A program made the translations under genes and the position numbers. From an uncultured Clostridia bacterium (GTDB lineage: Bacteria; Bacillota; Clostridia; TANB77; CAG-508), in contig CAKOWZ010000012.1 in assembly GCA_934129745.1 (NCBI GenBank), forward strand, positions 1 to 59,135: a stretch of 59,135 bases of DNA. The letters run 5' to 3'. Each line of letters opens with the position of its first letter. The stretch's first letter is position 1. The notes under the pieces are model-generated. The model did not search any database. It was not told the DNA's origin and saw only the letters and a list, made by a program, of their open reading frames with translations. Positions 18,393 through 26,554 of the stretch are shown piece by piece.

Positions 18393-19485
18393 TTACAGAG
18401 AAATAACTAAATTGAAGAATAATATAGCAACTAAAAGCATTTTAAAAATTCTAGGCTATACTTTTGTTGTGATACTAATATTTTCATTGATTGTAGATGG
18501 ATTTTATAATGATACAATAGCAAATGAAGTATCGAGTTTTAATAGAAGTTTATATCTATTTTTTGTACGAAATAAAACTATTATGATGGTCATATTTTAT
18601 ATGATTATTTTTATAGGTATTACTTTTATTGTTACAAGAAATATGAGTCAAAAAATGTTAGAAATTATGAAGTCAGTAGATAAAATTATAAAAGAACCAG
18701 ATAAAGAAATAAAATTATCAAATGATTTAATTTTGTTAGAAAATAAATTGAACAAAATAAGATTAGATTTAATAAATAGTCAAAATGCAGCAAGAGAAGC
18801 AGAAAACAAAAAGAACGATTTGATAATGTATATGGCTCACGATTTAAAGACACCTTTAACATCAGTAATAGGATATTTGAATTTATTAACAGATGAAAAA
18901 GATATTTCAAAACAATCGCAAGAAAAATACATCAAGATAGCATTAGATAAAGCATTAAGAGTTGAAGAGTTAACAAATCAATTTTTTGAAATAACTAGAT
19001 ATAATATACAAGATATGCCTATAAGTAAACAAAAATTGGATATTCCATTTCTAATAGAGCAGTTAGTTGATGAGTGTTATCCTATGTTACAGGAACGAAA
19101 TTTAAAATGTAAAATTACAAAACCTGAACACTTATATTATGAAGGTGATGGAGATAAACTAGCCAGAGCATTTGGTAATCTACTAAAAAATGCAATCAAT
19201 TATAGTTATGAAAATACAAATATAGAAATAAAAATTAATGAAGAAAACGAAAAAATTAAGATTGTTTTTAGAAATAAAGGAGATGCAATTCCTGAATATA
19301 AGTTAGAAAAATTATTTGATAAATTCTATCGAGCAGATGAGGCAAGACAAAGCAGTACAGGTGGAACAGGATTAGGATTAGCAATAGCAAAAGAAATCAT
19401 TGAATTGCATAAAGGAAAAATAATGGCGAAAAATGATGGCGAATATATTGAATTTGCTATTGAATTAAATAATAATATAGATTAA
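18385..19485 (+). CDS. VanS-like sensor histidine kinase
   Basis: 366 residues from TTG 18385 (no ATG is available until deep in the sensor). Two membrane spans (about 21-38 and 60-80) flank a short extracellular loop. H box MAHDLKTPLTSVIG with His152, N box (FGNLLKNAINYS), G box GGTGLGLAIAKEI. Architecture and H box fit VanS/PhoR-type kinases. The stop codon overlaps the terminator that precedes the bceA promoter. Confidence 0.85.
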   Translation: MNDYREITKLKNNIATKSILKILGYTFVVILIFSLIVDGFYNDTIANEVSSFNRSLYLFFVRNKTIMMVIFYMIIFIGITFIVTRNMSQKMLEIMKSVDKIIKEPDKEIKLSNDLILLENKLNKIRLDLINSQNAAREAENKKNDLIMYMAHDLKTPLTSVIGYLNLLTDEKDISKQSQEKYIKIALDKALRVEELTNQFFEITRYNIQDMPISKQKLDIPFLIEQLVDECYPMLQERNLKCKITKPEHLYYEGDGDKLARAFGNLLKNAINYSYENTNIEIKINEENEKIKIVFRNKGDAIPEYKLEKLFDKFYRADEARQSSTGGTGLGLAIAKEIIELHKGKIMAKNDGEYIEFAIELNNNID

Positions 19486-19511
19486 AAGCTAGACATTGTG
19501 CTAGCTTTTTC
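19484..19511 (+). terminator. Intrinsic terminator after the VanS-like gene
   Basis: AAAAGCTAG (19484-19492) pairs with CTAGCTTTT (19501-19509), followed by T. Confidence 0.8.
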
Positions 19512-19513
19512 TA

Positions 19514-19582
19514 ACCTTACAAAAATGTAAGGTTATTGTAAGGTAAATCGATGTTTGGAAAATAAAAAATATGATAATATAG
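19514..19582 (+). promoter_or_regulatory. BceR-type operator and promoter of bceAB
   Basis: An extended dyad AACCTTACA-AAAA-TGTAAGGTT lies at 19514-19534, containing TTACA-N4-TGTAA at 19517-19530, the same as at 15002. An extra half-site (TGTAAGG) follows at 19537-19543. An A/T-rich -10-like region (TATGATAATAT) lies near 19570-19580, about 30 bases before the ribosome binding site AAGGAAGGAG of bceA. Confidence 0.75.
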
Positions 19583-19612
19583 ATATAACAAAACAAGGAA
19601 GGAGTTTTTGGA

Positions 19613-20381
19613 ATGGAAAATGTATTAGAGGTAAAAAACATTGAAAAATACTATGGAAACAAATCAAACTTAACAAAAGCGATTGACAATATTAGCTTTA
19701 ATGTACAAAAAGGAGAATTTGTTGGAATAATGGGAGCAAGCGGATCTCGGAAAAACAACACTATTAAATTGTATTTCAACAATAGACAGAGTTACAGCAG
19801 GAAAAATAATAGTTAAAGGGCAGGATATTACAAAATTAAAAGGCAATAAGTTAAATAAATTTAGAAGAGAAGAATTAGGATTTATCTTTCAAGATTTTAA
19901 CTTATTAGACACTTTAACAGCTTATGAAAATATAGCTTTAGCACTAACAATTCAAAAAGTAAATGCACATGAAATTAATAGAAGAGTTAAAGAAGTTGCA
20001 CAAAAATTAAATATAACAGAAATATTAAACAAATATCCATATCAAATATCTGGAGGGCAAAAACAAAGAGTAGCATCAGCAAGAGCGATTATTACAAATC
20101 CTGAGTTAGTATTAGCAGATGAACCAACAGGAGCTTTAGATTCAAAATCAGCAAAACAATTATTGGAAAGTTTTGAAGCATTAAATCAAAAATTAAATGC
20201 AACAATTTTAATGGTTACACACGATTCTTTTACAGCAAGTTATGCAAATAGAATTTTATTTATAAAGGATGGGAAAATCTTTAATGAATTAACAAAAGGA
20301 AATGACACAAGAAAACAATTCTTTGAAAAAATAATAGAAGTTCAGACTTTACTTGGAGGTGAGCTTGGAGATGTTATTTAA
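19613..20381 (+). CDS. bceA: BceA-like ABC transporter ATPase; +1 recoded at CGG inside Walker A (255 aa)
   Basis: The frame from ATG 19613 stops at 19814-19816, but skipping C19748 in TCT CGG AAA joins it to a frame running uninterrupted to TAA 20379-20381: 45 + 210 residues, the normal BceA length. Joined, all ABC motifs are intact: Walker A GASGSGKTT (interrupted between Ser and Gly), Q-loop FIFQDFN, signature SGGQKQR, Walker B LVLADEP, H-loop VTHD. The 3' end overlaps bceB by 11 bases. Ordinary decay would not be expected to leave one lesion in an otherwise perfect gene. With BceB it forms a peptide-antibiotic detoxification/sensing transporter controlled by the BceRS-like pair. Confidence 0.85.
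19745..19751 (+). other. CGG +1 recoding site 2 (TCT C GGA), in the P-loop of bceA
   Basis: 0-frame TCT CGG AAA AAC; +1 reading TCT GGA AAA ACA ACA restores Ser-Gly-Lys-Thr-Thr. The Gly is essential in P-loop ATPases, so the identity of the residue decoded after the skipped C is strongly constrained. The 12 bases CTCGGAAAAACA are shared exactly with the fabD site. Confidence 0.85.
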
Positions 20382-22458
20382 ACTATCATTTAAAAATATG
20401 AAAAAAAGTTTTAAAGACTATAGCATATATTTTATAACATTAGTTTTAGGAGTAGCAATATTTTATATGTTTAACTCTTTAGATAGTCAACAAGCCATGT
20501 TACAAGTATCACAATCTCAAAGAGATATTATAACAATAATGATTAGAATGTTAGAATTTGTATCAGTATTTGTTGCAGTAATATTAGGACTTTTAATAGT
20601 ATATGCAAATAATTTCTTAATAAATCGAAGAAAAAAAGAGTTTGGAATATATATGACACTTGGAATGGGAAAAAGACAAATATCAAAAATAATTTTATTT
20701 GAAACAATATTAGTAGGAATATTATCACTAATAGCAGGACTTGTAATCGGAATATTTGCATCACAATTCATGTCAGTATTAGTTGCAAAATTATTTGAAG
20801 CCAATATGACAAAATTTGAATTTGCATTTTCAAAAGGTGCATGTATAAAAACTTGTATATATTTTGCAGTAATGTATCTTGCAGTAATGTTTTTTAACAC
20901 AATCACAATTTCAAGATATAAATTAATAAATTTACTTACAGCAATTAAGAAAAACGAAACTATTAAATTAAAAAATCCAATTATTTCAATATTAGTATTT
21001 TTGATGTCAGCAGGAATATTAGCATATAGCTATTGGAAAGTAACAGCAGGGGTACAAACACTTGATACAGCCGATAAAATATTGCCACCAATATTAATGG
21101 GAATAGTTGGAACAATTGGAGTATTTTGGTCTTTATCAGGGTTTATATTAAGATTAGTACAATCAATGAAAAAAACGTATTTAAAAGGAACGAACATGTT
21201 TGTGCTAAGACAATTAAACAATAAAATTAATACAACTGTAGTTAGTATGAGTGTAATATGTTTAATGCTATTTATGACAATTTCAGTATTATCATCTAGT
21301 TTATCTTTAAGAAACACAATGCAACAAGATTTAAAAGAAATGACACCAGTAGATATTAATTTATACAAAACAGCAAATTTACCAGAAAAAGCAACAATAT
21401 ATGGAATAGAAAAAATTTATACAAAAGAGGCTAGAGAGGATTCTACAAGAACAATAGAACATACATTAATACAAAATGGATTTGATATGAATCTATTAAA
21501 AGATGTAGTAGAAATACCAATATATGCAGATAATAGCATAACTTGGAGAACATTTTTTAAAAATAATATTGATGAGGTAAAAGCCACATATCCTATGTTA
21601 AGATATGAAACAGCAGAACAATTTGTAAAAGTTTCAGACTACAATAAAATAGCAAGATTATATGGACAAGAAGAATATGAATTAAAAGATAATGAATATA
21701 TAGTTCTTTGTGATTTTGATGTTATAAAAAATTTGAGAAATATGGTATTAAAAAATGAAAATACACTTGTAATAAATGGAAAAGAATATGTTTCTAAATA
21801 TAATGAATGTAAGTCTGGATATATTATGATGTCAACAAGCCATATAAATACAGGAATTATATTAGTACCAGATAGCTGTAATTTAAAAGAAGAACAAAAA
21901 GAACAAACATTGTTAGTAGCAAATTACAACGCAAATACAGATGAAGAAAAAGAAAAAATAGAAGCAATTTTTACAAGTAGTAATTCAGGACTTATACAAA
22001 ATTTAGCAGATAATGGACTTGAAATAGATGGAATGACAAAAATTGCTATTATAGAATCAAGTGTAGGAATAGCAACATTGGTAGTGTTTATAGCAATTTA
22101 CTTAGGTATAATATTTTTAATTGCAAGTTCAGCTATTTTAGCACTAAAACAATTAACAGAAAGTTCAGATAATAGGCAAAGATATATTATTTTAAGAAAA
22201 ATAGGCTGTGATGAAAAAATGATAAATCAAGCACTATTTAGACAAATAGGAATATTTTTCATATTACCACTTATTTTAGCAATTATACATTCTATATTTG
22301 GAATACAATTTGCACTTTCAATGATGTCAGGTTTAGCAAGTACGGAACAATTATTACCTTCTGCTATTGCAACAGTAGTGATTATTGGAGTGATTTATGG
22401 CATGTATTTCTTAGCTACATACTGGGGTAGTAAAAATATTATAAAAGAAGAACAGTAA
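20371..22458 (+). CDS. bceB: BceB-like FtsX-family ABC transporter permease
   Basis: 696 residues from ATG 20371 with GGAGGTGAG about 7 bases upstream. Ten predicted membrane spans in the BceB arrangement: spans 1-4, FtsX domain near 60-190, further spans around 200-310, a large extracellular domain about 320-560, and a C-terminal FtsX block. The N-terminal LSFKNMKKSFKDYSIYFITL is typical. It pairs with the recoded ATPase just upstream (11-base overlap), so it has no use if bceA were truly dead; it is fully open over 2 kb. Confidence 0.92.
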   Translation: MLFKLSFKNMKKSFKDYSIYFITLVLGVAIFYMFNSLDSQQAMLQVSQSQRDIITIMIRMLEFVSVFVAVILGLLIVYANNFLINRRKKEFGIYMTLGMGKRQISKIILFETILVGILSLIAGLVIGIFASQFMSVLVAKLFEANMTKFEFAFSKGACIKTCIYFAVMYLAVMFFNTITISRYKLINLLTAIKKNETIKLKNPIISILVFLMSAGILAYSYWKVTAGVQTLDTADKILPPILMGIVGTIGVFWSLSGFILRLVQSMKKTYLKGTNMFVLRQLNNKINTTVVSMSVICLMLFMTISVLSSSLSLRNTMQQDLKEMTPVDINLYKTANLPEKATIYGIEKIYTKEAREDSTRTIEHTLIQNGFDMNLLKDVVEIPIYADNSITWRTFFKNNIDEVKATYPMLRYETAEQFVKVSDYNKIARLYGQEEYELKDNEYIVLCDFDVIKNLRNMVLKNENTLVINGKEYVSKYNECKSGYIMMSTSHINTGIILVPDSCNLKEEQKEQTLLVANYNANTDEEKEKIEAIFTSSNSGLIQNLADNGLEIDGMTKIAIIESSVGIATLVVFIAIYLGIIFLIASSAILALKQLTESSDNRQRYIILRKIGCDEKMINQALFRQIGIFFILPLILAIIHSIFGIQFALSMMSGLASTEQLLPSAIATVVIIGVIYGMYFLATYWGSKNIIKEEQ

Positions 22459-22461
22459 AAA

Positions 22462-22494
22462 AGATGATAAAGTCACTTACTTGTCATTTTAATA
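22462..22494 (+). terminator. Possible terminator after bceB
   Basis: ATGATAAAGT (22464 on) can pair with ACTTGTCAT across a short loop with one bulge, followed by TTTTAAT. Weak; not every transcript need stop here. Confidence 0.4.
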
Positions 22495-22555
22495 TAGTAT
22501 AATTAACATTAGATATAGTAATAGATGTAGTATGAATCGAAAGAAAGAGGTGGTA

Positions 22556-23260
22556 ATGATGAAAATATTTAAAAAAATAATTTTTATAGTAGTATTAGTT
22601 TCAATAAGTATAGGATTGTTATTTGTAGGTAATGGATATGATATGTATAAACAAGCAATTGAGCAAATAAGTGTAGAAGATAAAATTGCAGAGATTAAAA
22701 GCAAAGAAAATTATACAAATTTTTCAGAATTACCACAAATGTATAAAAATGCAGTAATAGCTGTTGAGGATCACAGATTCTATAAACATAATGGGATTGA
22801 TATAATAGCAATATGTAGAGCAGCTTTTAATGATATAAAAGCAATGAGTTTTGTTGAAGGAGGAAGTACAATAACTCAACAACTAGCCAAAAACATCTAT
22901 TTTACGCAAGAAAAGAAAATAGAGAGAAAAATTGCTGAAGTATTTATGGCATTTGAAATAGAAAAGAATTGTGATAAAGATGAGATATTAGAGTTATATT
23001 TGAATACAAGTTATTTTGGAGATGGCTATTATACACCAAAAGAAGCATGTAGAGGATATTTCAATAAAGAGTTAAATGAAATGACTGACTACGAATGTAT
23101 TTTATTAGCAGGTATTCCAAATGCTCCATCTGTATATGCACCAACAAAAAATCCAGACCTAGCAAAGCAAAGGCAAAGACAAGTCATAGATAAAATGGTT
23201 AAGTATAAGTGTTTGACACAAGATGAAGCAAATGAAATATTATTGCAGAACAATAATTAA
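22556..23260 (+). CDS. Monofunctional peptidoglycan glycosyltransferase (GT51)
   Basis: 234 residues from ATG 22556 (or 22559), with AGAGGTGG upstream. One N-terminal anchor helix (5-24), then a GT51 domain with catalytic Glu71 in VEDHRFYKHNG, the EGGSTITQQLAKN motif, a RKIAEVFMAFEIE motif and LELYLNTSYFGDG. It polymerises lipid II into glycan strands outside the membrane, without a transpeptidase domain. Its position behind bceAB suggests it supports wall synthesis under lipid-II-targeting antibiotics (inference). Confidence 0.9.
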   Translation: MMKIFKKIIFIVVLVSISIGLLFVGNGYDMYKQAIEQISVEDKIAEIKSKENYTNFSELPQMYKNAVIAVEDHRFYKHNGIDIIAICRAAFNDIKAMSFVEGGSTITQQLAKNIYFTQEKKIERKIAEVFMAFEIEKNCDKDEILELYLNTSYFGDGYYTPKEACRGYFNKELNEMTDYECILLAGIPNAPSVYAPTKNPDLAKQRQRQVIDKMVKYKCLTQDEANEILLQNNN

Positions 23261-23379
23261 AGTTGTTATTAGTTGATAAATATACTAATAAATATTATAA
23301 TTACAAAAGTTAAGTAACTGAAGTAGAAAAAAATGCACAAAATAATATAATGTTAGTAAAATGAAAAGGAGAATGAATT

Positions 23380-23739
23380 ATGAGCTTTTTAGGAAATGTA
23401 TTATGGTTTATCTTTGGAGGTTTTCTAAGTGGACTTTCTTGGCTTTTATCTGGAATACTATGGTGCATAACAATAATTGGAATTCCTTATGGTAAACAAT
23501 GTTTCAAATTTGCAACTATGTCATTTGCACCATTTGGAAAAGAAATTGAATATGGAGGAGGAGTACCTTCTTTGTTGGCTAATGTAATATGGATTATCTT
23601 CTTTGGAATACCAATGGCACTAGAAAATTTAATTTTTGGCTGTCTATGGTGTATAACAATAGTGGGTATTCCGTTTGGTCTTCAATTTTTCAAAATCGCT
23701 AAACTTTCATTAGCACCTTTTGGAGCAAGAGTTTATTAA
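23380..23739 (+). CDS. YccF domain-containing membrane protein
   Basis: 119 residues holding two similar halves, each with a GxLWCITIxGIPxGxQxFKxAxxSxAPFG pattern, the hallmark of YccF. Several membrane segments. Function unknown in any organism. AAAGGAGAATG provides a ribosome binding site 7 bases before the ATG. Followed by a terminator. Confidence 0.88.
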   Translation: MSFLGNVLWFIFGGFLSGLSWLLSGILWCITIIGIPYGKQCFKFATMSFAPFGKEIEYGGGVPSLLANVIWIIFFGIPMALENLIFGCLWCITIVGIPFGLQFFKIAKLSLAPFGARVY

Positions 23740-23803
23740 AATTAAAACTGTTACATGTTGATATTTAAAAACTAAAATTGTATTTTAATTGTGTAATTAT
23801 TTT

Positions 23804-23829
23804 GAGGGAGTTGTACTCTCTCATTTTAT
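23804..23829 (+). terminator. Intrinsic terminator after the YccF gene
   Basis: GAGGGAGT (23804-23811) pairs with ACTCTCTC (23815-23822) with one G-U, then ATTTTATTT. Confidence 0.7.
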
Positions 23830-23917
23830 TTATATAATAATAAAAACATAATCTATTGAAGAGAAAAATAAAAAAATGTTATAATTTGCAATACATAAGA
23901 ATATTTGACAATAAATT

Positions 23918-23947
23918 AAAAGGTTGTCTTGAAATAGACAACCTTTT
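23918..23947. terminator. Terminator of the minus-strand XRE gene
   Basis: AAAAGGTTGTCT pairs perfectly with AGACAACCTTTT around a six-base loop; the T-run on the minus strand follows the XRE gene, whose stop codon lies in the distal arm. Confidence 0.85.
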
Positions 23948-24179
23948 AATCATCTAAATCCTCAAATAATTTAGAATCATAAAACTCTTTTAGCGAGATT
24001 TTTAATGTTTTACAAATTTGATATATTACCATAGAACTTGGATTTTCAACTTTGCAATTAACTATATCTCTTAATGTTGATGGAGGAATAGTGGAAGTTT
24101 CAGCTAATTTATTTATTGTTATATTTCTATCAGCACATAATTCTCCAATTCTTCGACTTAAAGCTCTTTTAAATAGCAT
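23946..24179 (-). CDS. Small XRE/Cro-type repressor
   Basis: 77 residues from the ATG at 24179 (minus), with GAGGG 8 bases upstream. Compact HTH: RRIGELCADRNITINKLAETSTIPPSTLRDIV, then a recognition-helix neighbour and ICKTLKISLKEFYDS. Single-domain repressor typical of ICEs and phages. Divergent from the receiver-like gene at 24389 with a 210-base gap that must hold both promoters. Possible control of that gene or of element transfer. Confidence 0.8.
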   Translation of the reverse strand: MLFKRALSRRIGELCADRNITINKLAETSTIPPSTLRDIVNCKVENPSSMVIYQICKTLKISLKEFYDSKLFEDLDD

Positions 24180-24388
24180 TTTCAATCCCTCGCTTTCTAG
24201 TATAATATTTTATAAGAAAAGGAAAGAAAATATACACGGATATCCGTTGACTTTAAATAATACAAATGATATAATTATTGATGTACAATGATTATGGAAA
24301 AGGGGCAGTATATATTTGTTGAAAGTGGAACTGCTTTTTTTTATAAAAAACAACTTGGGAAAATAGCATATAAGGAAAAGGATATATA

Positions 24389-25066
24389 ATGGAATCAATA
24401 TTTATATTAGTATTTATGATTATTTTAATAGGAGCAGTTATCTTTTTGGGAATAAAAGAAGATAAAGAATTTGAAAAAGGGAATAATAAAAAACAAGAAA
24501 ATTCTGATAGATTTAGCAAAAAAATTAGAGCAATAAAGAAAGAATATGGAGAGCTTAATTATGATGAACAGCCTATAATAAAGATAGGAGAATGGGAAAA
24601 TGAAGTCAGAAAAAATATCGTTTCAATAGTTGATACGAAAACAAAATATAAATCAAATAAAGAATTAAAAATATTAGTAGGAGATTATAATAAAGCCTCT
24701 GTATCAAATACAACATCTGTACTAGAAAGTATGGGGCTAAATGTAACTATTGCTAAGTTAGGTATTGAAATAATTGAAAGAATAAAAAACAATGAAAAAT
24801 ATGATTTAATTATAAGTAATAACATTTACAATACTGGTCATTGTGATGGACCAGAAACTCTTATGAGATTAAGAGAATTAGACAATTTTAATATTCCTGT
24901 TATTGTTTTAACTGTTTCAGATGGCAAAAGAGATATGTTTGTTAATGGTTATGGATTTGATGAATATATGGTAAAGCTTTTAACACAAGAAAAAGTAATG
25001 CAAACATTACCAAAGTTATTTAAAGATTTAGAATTTACAAAAATTAAAAGCAATAAGTCAGCATAA
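24389..25066 (+). CDS. Membrane-anchored degenerate receiver-domain protein
   Basis: 225 residues. N-terminal membrane helix (3-22), charged linker to about 90, then a CheY-like receiver fold: ILVGDYNKASVSNTTSVLE where an acidic pair is expected, ISNNIYNTGHCDGPETLMRL where the phosphoacceptor Asp is replaced by Asn, VIVLTVSD with the conserved Thr, and a Lys near EYMVK. So it is probably unable to be phosphorylated in the standard way. No output domain. Function unknown; a membrane-bound sequestering or scaffold role is possible. Confidence 0.65.
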   Translation: MESIFILVFMIILIGAVIFLGIKEDKEFEKGNNKKQENSDRFSKKIRAIKKEYGELNYDEQPIIKIGEWENEVRKNIVSIVDTKTKYKSNKELKILVGDYNKASVSNTTSVLESMGLNVTIAKLGIEIIERIKNNEKYDLIISNNIYNTGHCDGPETLMRLRELDNFNIPVIVLTVSDGKRDMFVNGYGFDEYMVKLLTQEKVMQTLPKLFKDLEFTKIKSNKSA

Positions 25067-25082
25067 ACTTATTGCTTTTTTC
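25046..25082. terminator. Bidirectional terminator between convergent genes
   Basis: AAAAGCAATAAGT (25046-25058) pairs perfectly with ACTTATTGCTTTT (25067-25079), then T-rich. The arms lie in the last codons of both convergent genes. Confidence 0.85.
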
Positions 25083-25509
25083 TACCTAGTAACTTATCTA
25101 TTGAAAAAGGTTTATAGACAAGTGTTAAATTATACAAAAAAATTGTTGGTATTAAGTTTTGAGAATTTTCGTAGTGTGCATAATTCGCTTGTGATGTATT
25201 GATTTTCTTTGCAACTTCTTCTTGCGTCATAGCATTTCTTTTACGAAGTATGCGAAGATTTTTTGATATTAAATCCATATTTATTTCTAATGGCAAATAT
25301 GATTCATCATTTCTATTTGTTATACCAAAAAGGTAATCAAGACTAAAATTATAATGACTTGCATATTCAATTAATCTTCTTAATGGGATAGTATCTTTTC
25401 CTGTTTCCCATCCAGATATTGTAGTAAAGTTCAAATTAAAGAACTCTGCAATATCTTTTTGTTTTATATCAATATTTTCTCTACTATTTTTAAAATTTTT
25501 AATTATCAT
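25069..25509 (-). CDS. XRE-type regulator with two HTH domains
   Basis: 146 residues with tandem HTH_3-like domains: residues 5-60 (IDIKQKDIAEFFNLNFTTISGWE) and 80-135 (NLRILRKRNAMTQEEVAKKINTSQANYAHYE). Two DNA-binding domains in one chain could bridge repeated half-sites such as those at 25516-25572, directly in its own promoter. Possible master repressor of the ICE regulatory end. Confidence 0.82.
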   Translation of the reverse strand: MIIKNFKNSRENIDIKQKDIAEFFNLNFTTISGWETGKDTIPLRRLIEYASHYNFSLDYLFGITNRNDESYLPLEINMDLISKNLRILRKRNAMTQEEVAKKINTSQANYAHYENSQNLIPTIFLYNLTLVYKPFSIDKLLGRKKQ

Positions 25510-25515
25510 TGTTTT

Positions 25516-25572
25516 TTCCCCTATACTATTATTTCACTTACTAGGGTAAATATTATATTTCTAGGGGAAATA
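25516..25572. promoter_or_regulatory. Likely operator of the double-HTH regulator
   Basis: Three copies of one half-site lie just upstream of the regulator gene: TTTCCCCTA (25516-25524, inverted), CTAGGGTAAATA (25541) and CTAGGGGAAATA (25561). The two direct copies are exactly 20 bases apart, two helical turns. Autoregulation is inferred. Confidence 0.6.
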
Positions 25573-25817
25573 GACTATTATGCGCTTGAAAATTTGTTTA
25601 TTCGCAAGGTTCGACAAATTTTGCAAATATAATGTGATATATTTAGCAAGAAAATACATATAAAAAACAAAAATCGGCTTTTTGTATAATAAATCCTGCA
25701 TTTCATATAATATTTCGAATTTATTGAAAAAATTGTGATACTATGTCGATAAAATTAAAACAAATGAAAAATCCGTCAGATTACCAATGATGTTTTTGAA
25801 AATCAGGGAGGGATAAG
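25573..25817. other. Non-coding AT-rich regulatory stretch
   Basis: No gene is seen. The stretch lies between divergent regulator genes and the leader peptide. It has TATAAT-like and TTGAAA-like elements (for example TTGAAA near 25733 with a following AT-rich block) and short repeats, consistent with the promoter of the attenuated transcript that starts before 25818. No clear oriT was found. Confidence 0.4.
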
Positions 25818-25865
25818 ATGGATTTTTATTTAATATATAAAAATAATTTAGAAAGCATACATTAA
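25818..25865 (+). CDS. 15-residue leader peptide of the ICE regulatory operon
   Basis: ATG at 25818 has GGGAGGG 8-14 bases upstream, a strong ribosome binding site; the peptide reads MDFYLIYKNNLESIH and stops at TAA 25863-25865. The last codons and the stop lie inside a terminator-like hairpin. This is the arrangement of attenuator leaders upstream of Tn916 and tet(M)-type genes: ribosomes slowed on the leader would open the hairpin. Too short for ordinary gene finding. Confidence 0.6.
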   Translation: MDFYLIYKNNLESIH

Positions 25866-25893
25866 CCGTTAATGGTTATTTGTGTGCTTTTTT
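25852..25893 (+). promoter_or_regulatory. Attenuator hairpin overlapping the leader peptide
   Basis: AAAGCATAC (25852-25860) pairs with GTGTGCTTT (25882-25890), and TAACC (25863-25867) with GGTTA (25874-25878), followed by TTT-G-TTTTT. The first arm encodes the end of the leader peptide, so translation and termination compete. Confidence 0.7.
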
Positions 25894-25932
25894 GTTTTTA
25901 TATATAAAACAATTCCATTCTATGTACTTATT

Positions 25933-26149
25933 AAGCATAAACATACTGAAAGAAAAAAATTATTGAGATTTTTTAGCGTAGCTTTATAGAAATGTTTATG
26001 CTTATGTTCTAAAAATCTACGCATTTAGAGGTGTGTAGATTTGAGAATTGTCTTGAATGGAGTCAAAAGAATTTCATATTTTGTAAAGAGTAGAAAAAAG
26101 ATTATAGACATTTCTGCTCTTTTAACATTTTTATATACAAAATGTAGAG
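25933..26149 (+). promoter_or_regulatory. Multi-hairpin untranslated leader
   Basis: Between the attenuator and the sigma-like gene there is no open frame but several pairings: AGCATAAACAT (about 25933) with ATGTTTATGCT (about 26007), and AAAGAGTAGAA (about 26083) with TTCTGCTCTTT (about 26111, one G-U). These are candidates for antiterminator or terminator alternatives in the long leader RNA. Confidence 0.45.
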
Positions 26150-26195
26150 GACCTCCTGTTACTCAAATTGTTTGAGATTTGAGTAATAGGAGGTC
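26150..26195 (+). promoter_or_regulatory. 19-bp hairpin sequestering the ribosome binding site of the sigma-like gene
   Basis: GACCTCCTGTTACTCAAAT (26150-26168) pairs with 26177-26195 with a single G-U, loop of eight. The distal arm contains AGGAGG, the ribosome binding site for ATG 26203, so the site is buried when the hairpin forms. The T-rich bases after it could also make it a terminator. Either way the gene is off by default. Confidence 0.7.
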
Positions 26196-26202
26196 TTTTA
26201 TT

Positions 26203-26550
26203 ATGTCTAATGAAGAATTAGAAGATGATATTGTATTAGCAAAATTTATAAACTATATGCAAAAAGCTCTTTATCACATTAGATTAAATTATTTTAGAGA
26301 TTATGAAAGAATGAGAGATTATGAAGTTGAATTAAAAGAAATTGAATGTCAGGATTCAAAAGATATTATAAATGAAGATATATCAAATATGGGAGTTTTA
26401 AATAATAATGAAATTAAATTATTAAAATTATTATATACACAAGGATTAAGCTACAAAGAAATATCTGAAATTACAAAAGAAAATATAGAAACTTTAAAGA
26501 AAAGGCGAACTAGAGCCTTAAAGAAATTAAAAGAGGTTATGGAGGAATGA
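26203..26550 (+). CDS. Sigma-70 region 4-like regulator (Tn916 ORF7-like)
   Basis: 115 residues from ATG 26203. C-terminal HTH reads LSYKEISEITKENIETLKKRRTRALKKL, a sigma region 4; the N-terminal half is helical (FINYMQKALYHIRLNYFRDY). Size, position and pairing with the next gene match Tn916 ORF7, which promotes expression of excision and transfer genes. Controlled by the leader peptide and hairpins upstream. Confidence 0.8.
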   Translation: MSNEELEDDIVLAKFINYMQKALYHIRLNYFRDYERMRDYEVELKEIECQDSKDIINEDISNMGVLNNNEIKLLKLLYTQGLSYKEISEITKENIETLKKRRTRALKKLKEVMEE

Positions 26551-26554
26551 AAAA

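Noticed and set aside
19613..20381. bceA, fabD and accD as ordinary pseudogenes or two separate genes each
   Set aside because: Each has one lesion only, always at CGG, with the rest intact and operon overlaps preserved; two are normally essential enzymes.
25510..25817. oriT of the ICE
   Set aside because: Some short inverted repeats are present, but there is no relaxase gene nearby and no recognisable nic-site context; oriT is expected to the left of the window.
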